From positions 7,161,001-7,225,000 of the forward strand of contig NZ_CP121666.1 in assembly GCF_029714325.1 (NCBI RefSeq): 64,000 nucleotides of DNA, written 5' to 3'. The notes beneath the pieces were generated by a model that was not told the origin of the DNA, made no database searches, and saw nothing but the letters and a program-made list of their open reading frames with translations. Source of the stretch: Bradyrhizobium sp. CB1717. GTDB lineage: Bacteria > Pseudomonadota > Alphaproteobacteria > Rhizobiales > Xanthobacteraceae. Made by a program: the position numbers and the translations under genes. This document shows positions 1-7,792 of the stretch, in pieces (the stretch's first letter is position 1; every line of letters begins with the position of its first letter).

Positions 1-2
1 CG

Positions 3-107
3 GTCCAGGACGGCGGCAAGGCGATCGTCGGCAACCTCACGCAGCATGCGAACATGATTGTCGCGGAAGCCGGCTCGAACGACGGAAGGCAGGGTGCAGT
101 CGCATGA
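3..107 (+). CDS. C-terminal end of an unidentified protein (partial)
   Basis: An open frame enters from the left edge and stops at a TGA at 105-107, giving the last 34 residues of a protein (ending in SNDGRQGAVA). The start lies outside the window. The piece is polar and has no motif that I recognise. Its stop overlaps the ATG of the next gene in an ATGA arrangement, so the two are probably translationally coupled. Function cannot be told from this fragment. Confidence 0.55.
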   Translation, partial: VQDGGKAIVGNLTQHANMIVAEAGSNDGRQGAVA

Positions 108-373
108 CCGGCGGCCACACGCGCAACACCCTCCCGATGCGGGCCAGCCCCCGCTGCGGCGCCAGGACGCGCGATGGCGCCGCGTGCCGCTCGCCGGCCG
201 CGCGCGGCAAGGCGCGATGCCGCATGCACGGCGGCACACCGGGATGCGGCGCGCCGCTCGGAAACCGCAATGCGCGCAAGCATGGACTGTTCGCCAGGGA
301 AACGATCGATGAGCGAAGGCAGATCGAGTCTTTGCTGGATGATGCGCTGAAGCTGCTGCGGAACTTGACGTGA
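104..373 (+). CDS. small HGGxxG-motif protein
   Basis: This 89-residue basic protein contains CGARTRDGAACRSPA followed by CRMHGGTPGCGAPLGNRNARKHG. The pattern of paired cysteines, an MHGG(x)xxG turn and a GNxNAxKHG segment is that of small phage-related or mobile-element-associated proteins that databases label HGGxSTG-domain proteins; their role is unknown. The cysteines around residues 18, 27, 38 and 48 could bind a metal, which is my inference. The ATG overlaps the stop of the upstream gene by four bases, which supports both the start and an operon. No other phage gene is visible nearby. Confidence 0.7.
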   Translation: MTGGHTRNTLPMRASPRCGARTRDGAACRSPAARGKARCRMHGGTPGCGAPLGNRNARKHGLFARETIDERRQIESLLDDALKLLRNLT

Positions 374-485
374 TGGCGTCCGGCCGGCGTGGATCACGGG
401 CGGACGTCGCGGGATTCGAAATGCCCGTTGCACACGGAACTTATCGCGCTGGCGCCGCTTTGAATGAGCAACGGAAGCATGCCCG

Positions 486-2000
486 ATGAATGCCGAAACG
501 GAACTCAAATTCCGCCTTGCGCCGCGAAAGCTGTCATCCGTCTTGCGCGCCGCCGCTTCGAACGGACGACGCGGCGACCGGTCGGAGCAGGATCTGGTGT
601 CGACCTATTACGACACGAGCAAGCAGAAGCTCAAGCGACATGGTCTCACGCTCCGCGTCCGCAAGATTGGCGATCGCTACGTCCAGACCGTGAAGGCGGG
701 CGGCTCCGGAACCGTGACGCGCGGCGAATGGGAGCATGAGGTCGCGGGCGCAAGGCCCGACTTCGGGAAGATCAAGAACACGCCTCTTGCGGACCTCGCA
801 TCCAAAAAACTTCCGCGCAGGCTGCGGCCGGTGTTTCGGACCGAGGTCCATCGCACCACCGAGGCGAGGAAGGTGCGAAAGAGCCAGATCGAGCTCGCCG
901 TCGACCGTGGCCGCATCGGCGCCGGGCGGCGCTCGCGGCCGGTCGCCGAGTTCGAGCTGGAATTGAAATCCGGGCAGCTCCCCGATCTGTTCCGGCTGGC
1001 GCGCAATCTCGAACGCAGGACGGGCGCCGAGCTCGATCTGCGCTCGAAAGCCGAGCGAGGCTTTCAACTCGTGACGGGAAACGGCGCGGGCGCGCAGCAC
1101 GCCGAGCCGATCGAGCTCAAATGCGAGCTCTCGCCGCGCAATGCCTTCGGCGTGATCGCGCATTCGACGCTTCGCCAGATCACGGCGAATGCCGATCCGG
1201 TGCGGGACATGGATTCGGAAGGTGTCCACCAGATGCGCGTCGGCCTGCGGCGCTTGCGGGCCGCGATCTCGCTGTTCTCCGACACCCTGCCGCGCGCCAG
1301 CACGGAGCGGATCAAGACCGAGCTCAAATGGCTCACGGGCGAGCTGGCGCCGGCGCGCGAGGTCGACGTCTTCCTCACGGAAAGCATTCTGCCGATCGCG
1401 GGCCAAGGCGTCCCGAAACGCGGCGCTCGCGCGATCGCCAAGAAGTTTTCCGCGGAGCGAAGGGCCGCCTTCGCGCGCGCCCGCGAGGCGGTCGAATCGC
1501 CCCGCTACCGCCGCCTGCTGATCGACGTGATCGAGTGGATCGAGACCGGACAGTCCCGCGCCGACGACGACCGGTCGATTGCTGCTTATGCCGCCGCGGT
1601 GCTGGACCGCCGGATCAGGAAGGCGCGCAAGCAGGGCAAGCATCTGGACGATCTCGACCCGATGCAGCGTCACAAGCTGCGCATCAGGATCAAGAAGATC
1701 CGTTACGCCGTCGACTTCTTTGGGAGTCTCTACAGCGATCGCGACCAGGGGCAGCTCGCAAGCCTCTCCGGCCAGCTGAAGGCGATTCAGTCCGCACTGG
1801 GATCGCTCAACGACTTCATGACGCATCGCGAGCTGGCGACGGAAACGGCGTTGGCGGCGCCGCCGGCCAACCGGCGCGCCCAGGCCTTCGCGTCGGGGTT
1901 CATCGTCGGCCGGGAGCGTGAGGCGGCGTACGGCCTGATGAAGGACGCCGCCGGCGAGCTGCATCGATTGCACCGGCTGCGCGTCGCGCCGGGCAAGTGA
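486..2000 (+). CDS. CYTH and CHAD domain protein
   Basis: The protein is 504 residues. The N-terminus carries the CYTH signature ExExK (E4, E6, K8), and the CYTH tunnel domain extends to about residue 200. A CHAD helical domain follows, with HQMRVGLRRLRAAISLF near residue 245 and further conserved His/Arg/Lys-rich helices (HKLRIRIKKIRYAVDFF near residue 400). CYTH enzymes hydrolyse inorganic triphosphate or related polyphosphates with metal ions, and CHAD domains bind polyphosphate; a triphosphatase tied to polyphosphate is therefore likely. No signal peptide is present, so it should be cytoplasmic. The downstream avidin-like gene follows after 28 bases and may be cotranscribed. Confidence 0.9.
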   Translation: MNAETELKFRLAPRKLSSVLRAAASNGRRGDRSEQDLVSTYYDTSKQKLKRHGLTLRVRKIGDRYVQTVKAGGSGTVTRGEWEHEVAGARPDFGKIKNTPLADLASKKLPRRLRPVFRTEVHRTTEARKVRKSQIELAVDRGRIGAGRRSRPVAEFELELKSGQLPDLFRLARNLERRTGAELDLRSKAERGFQLVTGNGAGAQHAEPIELKCELSPRNAFGVIAHSTLRQITANADPVRDMDSEGVHQMRVGLRRLRAAISLFSDTLPRASTERIKTELKWLTGELAPAREVDVFLTESILPIAGQGVPKRGARAIAKKFSAERRAAFARAREAVESPRYRRLLIDVIEWIETGQSRADDDRSIAAYAAAVLDRRIRKARKQGKHLDDLDPMQRHKLRIRIKKIRYAVDFFGSLYSDRDQGQLASLSGQLKAIQSALGSLNDFMTHRELATETALAAPPANRRAQAFASGFIVGREREAAYGLMKDAAGELHRLHRLRVAPGK

Positions 2001-2028
2001 CCTTGCAAGTGACCTTGGGAGAACCGGG

Positions 2029-2397
2029 ATGTCATGGGTCGGCAGTTGGCGAAATCAGTTCGGCTCCCTCCTTCGCATCATCAGCGAGACGGAGGAGCGC
2101 ATCGAAGGCACGTTCGAGACGGCGCTCGAAGACAGCGGCTTCTATGGACAAACGGTGCAGATCACCGGGTTTCATCGGGGCAATTGCATCGGCTTTGTCG
2201 CCGTGGGCTCGTCTGCGACAGGCGACCGCGTCGTTTCGTACACGGGATTGTTGCGTCACGGGAAAATGGAGACCGCCTGGTTCGTGGTCGCCGACCAGGC
2301 GCTGAGTGCCGCCAGCGAGGGTGATCCCGCCAAGCTCAAGCCGTTGAACTGGTGGCGCGCCGTGACAACCAACGTCGACACTTTCGAGCGGACGTAG
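2029..2397 (+). CDS. avidin/streptavidin-family protein, cytoplasmic form
   Basis: At 122 residues this has the avidin eight-strand barrel pattern: GSWRNQFGS at 5-13, GTFETAL at 27-33, ITGF at 45-48, SYTG at 70-73, ETAWFV at 81-86, and NWWRAV plus NVDTFER at the end. By eye against streptavidin, the biotin contacts N23, S27, W108, W120 and D128 are kept (N9, S13, W84, W109, D117). Y43 and S45 are conservatively changed to F29 and T31. W79, S88, T90 and W92 are replaced by G60, R67, V69 and Y71. Known rhizobial avidins such as rhizavidin and the bradavidins belong to this family, but this one has no signal peptide. Biotin affinity may be weak or the ligand different. The start follows a GGGAG ribosome site about eight bases upstream. 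Confidence 0.85.
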   Translation: MSWVGSWRNQFGSLLRIISETEERIEGTFETALEDSGFYGQTVQITGFHRGNCIGFVAVGSSATGDRVVSYTGLLRHGKMETAWFVVADQALSAASEGDPAKLKPLNWWRAVTTNVDTFERT

Positions 2398-2575
2398 CGT
2401 TCGGGCTCCGCTGCTGCGCGAGCTGACGTGACGGCGTCACGCCGGCGTTCACTTAACCTGCGTTAAAGGGCGCCACAAAGTTTCCTCATTTCACCCGGGT
2501 TCGCCGTCGTATTTTGGTCCAGGATTTTGTTCCTTGTCTGCGGCGGGGCAGGCTTCATGAACCTGGAGACCTGCG

Positions 2576-3115
2576 ATGTTCCGTCGTGTTGCGTTTGCGT
2601 TTGCCTTTATTTGCATTGTCGCGATTTCATCCGGCGCTGCCGATGCACGCCCCGCTCGATCGCTCCTCGCGGCGCCGCCGCGCGAGTGCAACGTCATCAT
2701 GCCCTGCGACTTCTCCGGCTCGAACATGCGCATGACGGCATCACGCCTTCGCGCGCCGCAAGAGGTGACGGGACGCGTTGCCGTCATGCGGGTTGGGACG
2801 GCGGAAGGCGCAGGCCAGGTCGTCGGCGGCCGTCCATCCGGCTGCCCGCGCTCCTTCTGCGGTTGCGCGGCGTCGATCCGCGTGTTTGGCCACATCGTGC
2901 CGGGATTGAATCTGGCTGCCAACTGGCTGCGCTTTCCGCGGACGTCGCCCGCGCCCGGGATGGTCGCCGCGCGGCACGGGCACGTCTTCGTTCTGGAGCA
3001 GCATGTCGGCGGAGACGTGTGGATGGCGTATGACGGAAATTCGGGAGGCCGTACCACCCGCATTCACGCGCGATCGTTGCGCGGCTATGCGGTGGTGAAT
3101 CCGCGGGTCGGGTGA
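2576..3115 (+). CDS. exported CHAP/NlpC-P60-like hypothetical protein
   Basis: The 179-residue product begins with a signal peptide (MFRRVAFAFAFICIVAISSG, cleavage near ADA at 24). The second half has GCPRSFCGCAAS near residue 98, GMVAARHGHVFVLEQH near 130 and a YDGNSGG turn near 152, then SLRGYAVVNP. A cysteine cluster followed by a GHVxxVE-like strand and an N/D-containing turn resembles the CHAP cysteine-peptidase layout, so a periplasmic peptidoglycan-related role is possible. The family is one I associate with Bradyrhizobium hypotheticals; no activity is known to me. Translation starts about 180 bases after the avidin-like gene, so it probably has its own promoter. Confidence 0.7.
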   Translation: MFRRVAFAFAFICIVAISSGAADARPARSLLAAPPRECNVIMPCDFSGSNMRMTASRLRAPQEVTGRVAVMRVGTAEGAGQVVGGRPSGCPRSFCGCAASIRVFGHIVPGLNLAANWLRFPRTSPAPGMVAARHGHVFVLEQHVGGDVWMAYDGNSGGRTTRIHARSLRGYAVVNPRVG

Positions 3116-3121
3116 GCGGGC

Positions 3122-3460
3122 CTACACGCCCCGCGAGCTCACCTTGTCGCGCAGGCGATGACAGAGCTCGTCCAGCAGCGTCTGGAGCCTTTCGAAGTTG
3201 ACCAGCAGCCGGTCGGCTTGCGCACGCTCGGTCGTGCCGGGCGCAAAGGCGCTGCGCAGGCGCATCAGATGGTTCAGCCGCTGGCGGCCGCTCGCCGCCC
3301 GGCTTTCTGCAAATTCGAGATGCTCGAGGTCATGGCCGAGCGTATCTTCTTCGGCGATCAGCAGCTTGAGGATCGTGTCCCGGTTATGAGGCGGCAGATC
3401 GTTCCCGTTCAGAAGGCCGATATAGTGGTCGATGTTGGCGCGAGCGACATATCCTTGCAT
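3122..3460 (-). CDS. conserved hypothetical small helical protein
   Basis: This encodes 112 residues beginning MQGYVARANIDHYIGLLNGNDL. The start is chosen because GGGAGAAG lies seven bases upstream, although the frame stays open further. The sequence is almost entirely amphipathic helix (NRDTILKLLIAEEDTLGHDLEHLEFAESRA and a Leu-rich C-terminus), with no signal peptide, membrane segment or cysteine. I recognise it only as a rhizobial hypothetical family. It is convergent with the exported CHAP-like gene, six bases away, and function is unknown. Confidence 0.7.
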   Translation of the reverse strand: MQGYVARANIDHYIGLLNGNDLPPHNRDTILKLLIAEEDTLGHDLEHLEFAESRAASGRQRLNHLMRLRSAFAPGTTERAQADRLLVNFERLQTLLDELCHRLRDKVSSRGV

Positions 3461-3670
3461 GACGCTTCTCCCGGTCGATCTCGGCATGCCAACACAAAGG
3501 GGGGACCGAGGCAAGCGGCTGTTGCGCGCCCTCCGGGCGCCGCGGAGATCGCCGACGGCAGACTAGGGCGTGTACTCATAACGCAATGTCAGCTCATGAG
3601 GACCGAGCGGAAATTTTGTAATCGGCCAGAGGATTACTGGTGGTGACCCATTGCGGAAGTCGGACCCAAG

Positions 3671-4036
3671 TCAGAGCCAGAACCAAGGCAGAGTGAGATA
3701 GACGCAAGCGATCATCGAGAGGGCGGGAATGACCCATACCCATGCCGGCCAAACGTATCGCGCCAAACGTGCGGCGAACGACGCAGCAGCGAGGGCGACG
3801 ATCAGTGCCCCTAGAGCGGCCGTCGCGGCCCACCCGTACCAGTACATCGCTGGAGCCAGAAATCCCATCGCAGGGTCAGTAACATCTCGCGAATGATGCG
3901 TGCCCGCGAGCACGATGCCGAGCGACGGGAAAACGGTAAAAAGAGCAAGATCTTTTGCGAGTGCGACCACATAGAGGACCGCGAACGCGGTCCCGAATGC
4001 GAATGCAAAGCGGCGGAACGGGGCTGATGATGTCAT
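3671..4036 (-). CDS. small integral membrane protein
   Basis: The product is 121 residues starting MTSSAPFRRFAFAFGTAF. Three or four hydrophobic segments are visible: near residues 9-25, 65-88 (MYWYGWAATAALGALIVALAAA) and 98-118 (VWVIPALSMIACVYLTLPWFW). The ATG overlaps the TGA of the upstream membrane-protein gene by four bases, which argues for coupled translation and a shared complex or pathway. No catalytic motif is visible and I do not recognise the family. It is the last gene of the metallophosphoesterase operon behind a FixK-type box. Confidence 0.7.
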   Translation of the reverse strand: MTSSAPFRRFAFAFGTAFAVLYVVALAKDLALFTVFPSLGIVLAGTHHSRDVTDPAMGFLAPAMYWYGWAATAALGALIVALAAASFAARLARYVWPAWVWVIPALSMIACVYLTLPWFWL

Positions 4037-4497
4037 GAGCCGAAACCCATGATGTTGTTGGCGACGTGACCGGACAGAAAGCCCCACAAAATGATGAAGG
4101 CAAGTATCGAGGTGAGCGCCGTGCGCGTCCGAGCAGGTTCGTTGGGAAGCGGTCGTCGCCAGCAAACCCAGTAGGCGGGCAGCAACGCCAGCCCGATCGC
4201 TACGAAATGTTCCTTGAGGTCGAAGAAGCCGAGGACATGCCAGTGCCCCGCACGCTCCAGTTCGGGCCTAACATCCACACGGAAATAAAGGTAGATGATC
4301 CCACCCAGCAGCGTGCAAACGGCATACAGGACTACGACGGCGTTGGCGAACGAGGCCGCGGGTATCGAACGAAAGCGGCCAAAGAACGATTTGGGTCGCG
4401 CGTCCGCCGATCCCCATGCCGCTAAAGCCTGGTGTGTTATCGCGCCAAGCAGTCCGACCGCGATCAAGCCGTGAATGATCAGTATTGCTGTCGCCAG
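4033..4497 (-). CDS. integral membrane protein, start codon unclear
   Basis: The reading frame encodes about 154 residues with four membrane segments (LATAILIIHGLIAVGLLGAI, VVVLYAVCTLLGGIIYLYF, FVAIGLALLPAYWVCW, LTSILAFIILWGFLSGHVA). Histidines in the first, third and fourth segments could be haem or metal ligands, which is only an inference. The frame continues far upstream into the phosphoesterase gene, but between its stop and the first helix there is no in-frame ATG, GTG or TTG; the given start is a CTG at 4497, and a TTG at 4467 would cut into helix 1. An out-of-frame ATG at 4523 suggests a one-base indel or an unusual start. Function unknown. Confidence 0.6.
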   Translation of the reverse strand: MATAILIIHGLIAVGLLGAITHQALAAWGSADARPKSFFGRFRSIPAASFANAVVVLYAVCTLLGGIIYLYFRVDVRPELERAGHWHVLGFFDLKEHFVAIGLALLPAYWVCWRRPLPNEPARTRTALTSILAFIILWGFLSGHVANNIMGFGS

Positions 4498-4528
4498 AAC
4501 CTCACTCCCGTAAACACCGTCATCCTGC

Positions 4529-5869
4529 TCAACTGAAGAGTTCCTCAGTCCCGAATGGCTCTGCTGACCACGGCCGGAAGCGATTGAGGGTGAATTTCGT
4601 CTTCTGGCCGGGCTCAACGTCCACCAGCACGTAGTTGTACTCCTCTTGCGGAGGCTTGCCCTTCCAGTAAAGGTCCGGCGGATAGTCAGCCGGCACCTTG
4701 ATGCTGGTTCGCCCCGGCAGGATCGGGTCTTGTTCTGCGCCCCCACCGCCCAACATCAGATACTTTACTCCATCGACGTCGTAGATTTCCGTGGTGTGGA
4801 CGTGCCCGTTCAATACGACCACTTCCATGTCCTTGGCATACGACGCAATCAGCTTGTGCGGGTTGTCGGGAGCCGGGATCGGACCCAGGCCTGACCGCGC
4901 AAACACGGGATAATGGAAGACGATAAACGCCTTCCGAATGCCATTGGCCTTCGCCTCGTCCATCCACTTTTGAAGCTGGGTCATCTGCTCGGCATATTTT
5001 GGCCGATCAGCGTCCCACAGCGACGGCGAGCGGTAGTCGTACTTGCCACTCCAGAGATAGATAAAGCGGGTGCCCTTGAAATCGAACTTGTAGATGAGGT
5101 TTTCCGGCGTGACGCCGAACTTCTTCAGATAGGGCACCGCCGAAAGAACGCCCTCGATTTTCGGATCGGCCCATACCTCATGATTGCCCACACTCATGAA
5201 AAATCGCCCATCCAACCCGGCTGAGCGCATCTCATCATCTGGCGCGGGTAGCTTCTTCAACATCGTATCGTTCACGCGCTTCCAGTACGGGCTGTCACTG
5301 ACGGTCAAGCCCTGATTGCCCCACCAGACGGCGTCACCGCTATTGACCACGAATTTGGCGCGACCGGATTGAACGTCCTTGACGATTTCACGGGTCACCC
5401 ATTCGCCGCCCTGAAGCCGGAACATCGTTCGATGCACTCCGGGAAGCAGTTTCACGTCTTCAACGGACGCCTCGGTGACCCAACCGTTATCCACCGTTAA
5501 GGTCATAACTTCCGTCTTGGACGCGAACGGCATAACTACTTTGATCAGGTCCTTTGTGACCGGATCGAAGATCATCTTCACATCCTTCGCTACGATGGCC
5601 TCGGCAACCTTTTCCGGCATGACCAAGCCGAACATCTCGACGAAGAACCTACTGAGGTCCGGCTGCCCTTCCTTCAGCGGCAGATACATCATTGGTCGGG
5701 TATCGCCGACCGCAGCGAACGAAAACCCACCCGCTGCGGGAAGCGATGCCTGCGCGGTCGTTGTTTGTGTCTGGGCGCTGGCAACGAGCGGCACGGAGAA
5801 TGCGGGCAGTGCTCCGAGTGCGCCTAGAATGAGGCGACGACTGGGCTCATTGGGCCGTGCGAATTGCAT
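4529..5869 (-). CDS. exported calcineurin-type metallophosphoesterase
   Basis: The protein is 446 residues from the ATG at 5869, which has AGGGTG six bases upstream. It opens with a Tat-like signal, SRRLILGALGALPAFS, ending near AQT at about 33. The metallophosphatase blocks follow in order: AAVGDTR, NSGDAVWWG, MSVGNHEVW, VFHYPVFARSG and LNGHVHTTEIYD, which together supply the two-metal site of the calcineurin superfamily. It should hydrolyse a phosphoester in the periplasm; the substrate is not evident. Two small membrane proteins follow in the same operon, and a perfect FixK/FNR box lies about 100 bases upstream, so expression under low oxygen is likely. Confidence 0.88.
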   Translation of the reverse strand: MQFARPNEPSRRLILGALGALPAFSVPLVASAQTQTTTAQASLPAAGGFSFAAVGDTRPMMYLPLKEGQPDLSRFFVEMFGLVMPEKVAEAIVAKDVKMIFDPVTKDLIKVVMPFASKTEVMTLTVDNGWVTEASVEDVKLLPGVHRTMFRLQGGEWVTREIVKDVQSGRAKFVVNSGDAVWWGNQGLTVSDSPYWKRVNDTMLKKLPAPDDEMRSAGLDGRFFMSVGNHEVWADPKIEGVLSAVPYLKKFGVTPENLIYKFDFKGTRFIYLWSGKYDYRSPSLWDADRPKYAEQMTQLQKWMDEAKANGIRKAFIVFHYPVFARSGLGPIPAPDNPHKLIASYAKDMEVVVLNGHVHTTEIYDVDGVKYLMLGGGGAEQDPILPGRTSIKVPADYPPDLYWKGKPPQEEYNYVLVDVEPGQKTKFTLNRFRPWSAEPFGTEELFS

Positions 5870-5965
5870 GGTGATCACCCTGCTCGAGGAGAGGGAATGA
5901 GCCGCCGCATACGGTCCGCAAACGGCCCGATAGCAACCACCATCGTAAACCCGGCGGTGGGAAGC

Positions 5966-5979
5966 TTGATCTAGATCAA
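5966..5979. promoter_or_regulatory. perfect FixK/FNR box
   Basis: TTGATCTAGATCAA is a complete palindrome matching the TTGAT-N4-ATCAA consensus of FNR/FixK regulators. It sits 97 bases upstream of the metallophosphoesterase start on the minus strand and about 130 bases from the 3' end of the TAXI gene, which is on the same strand, so the phosphoesterase operon is the only sensible target. Confidence 0.75.
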
Positions 5980-6109
5980 CGGCGCCGCCGACGAATGATA
6001 AAAGGGCCTCTTCTGTTGTTGGCCCAGACGCGACCTTCAACCGCCTCTGCTCTTTGCCCAGCTGTTGAGGCATGAGCAGACATCCGGAGAACGCAACTAG
6101 CCCGACGCC

Positions 6110-7528
6110 TCACGCTCGCGGCGCTGTTGCGGCGCCTCGAACGGTTTCGAAGTTGGCGCGCTGCAGCGCGGCCCGTCTCTCCGCGATGGCATTGCTCAAC
6201 AGCTCAAGCACCAGCCCGAATGCCGCGAGTTCTTCTCCCTCGATAGCGCCATCATCGTAGCATTCGAGCGTTTCATGGATGATGGCGTCGGCCTCACGCT
6301 GCAGGGACAGAAGCTCCTGGTTGGAGTCCGCGGTTCGCGCGCTGGCAACCATGGCCAGGATTCTCTTGCGATGGCTGGTGTTTTCCTCCCTTTCGTCGCG
6401 ATTCAAATAGCGACGCAACCAGGCGACGGCCGAACCGATCCCGGAGAGAAGGAGGAGCCCGAACCAGAAGTAATCGCCGTACCGGTCGAGGAAGGTGCGT
6501 TCATTGCCGTCGATCACCGCCGCCGCCCCCCGATGCACCGGCAGCTCGGTGTCCTTCTCGAGGTCCGGCTTGGTGATGTGGGCGGCCCCCGGCACCTGCC
6601 TCGCGATCGCCTGACGAACGGCAAAGAGCTGCCGAAAAAACGCGGCCACCGTCGTTTCAGACAAGGTCTTTTTTGCCACGATGAGGTGACTGACGCTGAC
6701 CGTCTCAACCTTGTCGTCCGGCCAGGCTGGATCCGCATTGAAGACGCTTGGAGGGATCTCCTCCGATTCGTATCGGGGGTACTTCAAGGCGATCGCTTCC
6801 GACGTCTCGATGGCGAGAAACTTCGGCTCGCCGCGTGTGCGCGCCGTTGCAGCGACGGCGTCCGAAGTGATCTTGCTGTCGAGCGGCCCGACCGCCATGA
6901 ATGCATCGAGGCTCGGATCGCGCGCCAGTTCCTCGATGTTGTCCGTGCCAAAGTGCGTTATCGCGACCTTGTCCGCCGCTACGCCGGAGCTGCTCAGGAC
7001 TACCCGCAGCAAGGCAGCGTTCGCCGCGGTCCGCCCGATGACACCGACATGGCGTCCGGCGAGATCGGCGATCTCCTTGATTTTCGGCGAGCGCTTCCTT
7101 TTCGAGTTCTTGCTCGCAAGCCCGGACGGCGCCCAAAGCACAACGAAGTTCTTGCGCACGACCGCGACGGCCTGCGCCTCGGCGGGCATGTTCAGGTCGC
7201 CGCGGCCGACGGCCAGGTCGGCCTTGCCGGCGCCAAGCAGAGCAAGAGACTCTGCCGCGCCCTCGGTCTTGATCGGGGACAGCCGAACAGCTCGGCTCTC
7301 GCTGCCGAAGGTATCGGCCATCGCCTGGACGACCTTCTCATCGTCGCTGCCAGGCGGCCCGACGGCAATCCGGAGCGTGTCCGGCCGCAACGCGTAATAG
7401 AGCGCCCCCGTTGCGGCGCCAAAAACAAGAAATCCAACTGCGAGGGCCAGCAGTAGCGAATTGCTCCTTCTCCGCTCTCGGCGGGCCGCTTCACCGGTCG
7501 TCTGACTTGTACTCTCGGACGAAGACAT
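6110..7528 (-). CDS. TAXI-family solute-binding protein with two membrane anchors
   Basis: This 472-residue protein has a cytoplasmic basic N-terminus, a membrane segment at about 25-47 (SLLLALAVGFLVFGAATGAL), then a periplasmic binding-protein domain: TLRIAVGPPGSDDEKVVQAMADTF, AGKADLAVGRGD, and GRHVGVIGRTAANAALLRVVL. These are the hallmarks of the TAXI family of TRAP transporter receptors. A second membrane segment near 350 (YFWFGLLLLSGIGSAVAWL) and a cytoplasmic helical tail follow; anchored TAXI proteins with a C-terminal tail occur in rhizobia and often have no adjacent TRAP permease, as here. It may act as a sensor rather than a transport receptor. Confidence 0.85.
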   Translation of the reverse strand: MSSSESTSQTTGEAARRERRRSNSLLLALAVGFLVFGAATGALYYALRPDTLRIAVGPPGSDDEKVVQAMADTFGSESRAVRLSPIKTEGAAESLALLGAGKADLAVGRGDLNMPAEAQAVAVVRKNFVVLWAPSGLASKNSKRKRSPKIKEIADLAGRHVGVIGRTAANAALLRVVLSSSGVAADKVAITHFGTDNIEELARDPSLDAFMAVGPLDSKITSDAVAATARTRGEPKFLAIETSEAIALKYPRYESEEIPPSVFNADPAWPDDKVETVSVSHLIVAKKTLSETTVAAFFRQLFAVRQAIARQVPGAAHITKPDLEKDTELPVHRGAAAVIDGNERTFLDRYGDYFWFGLLLLSGIGSAVAWLRRYLNRDEREENTSHRKRILAMVASARTADSNQELLSLQREADAIIHETLECYDDGAIEGEELAAFGLVLELLSNAIAERRAALQRANFETVRGAATAPRA

Positions 7529-7792
7529 TGACGCTGCCGCAGATCAGGGCGCTTGCCGCTTCCAGGCATACCGCGTTTTCCCGAGAACAACGTCTTGGCA
7601 GCGCGCTTGGTTCATATTGGCTGAAGCGTGAAATCGCCGGGCATACCCCTTCGAGAACGCCCCCCGGGCCCGTTTCCGGACTGATCTGCCCTCACGTCTG
7701 GTCGGCTCTGCGCCGACACAGACCTCCCGCTGTTGGCACGCGCCCTCCGATCGTGTAACGGGCACCGAAAAGCTTGTCGGGACGGATGCTCA

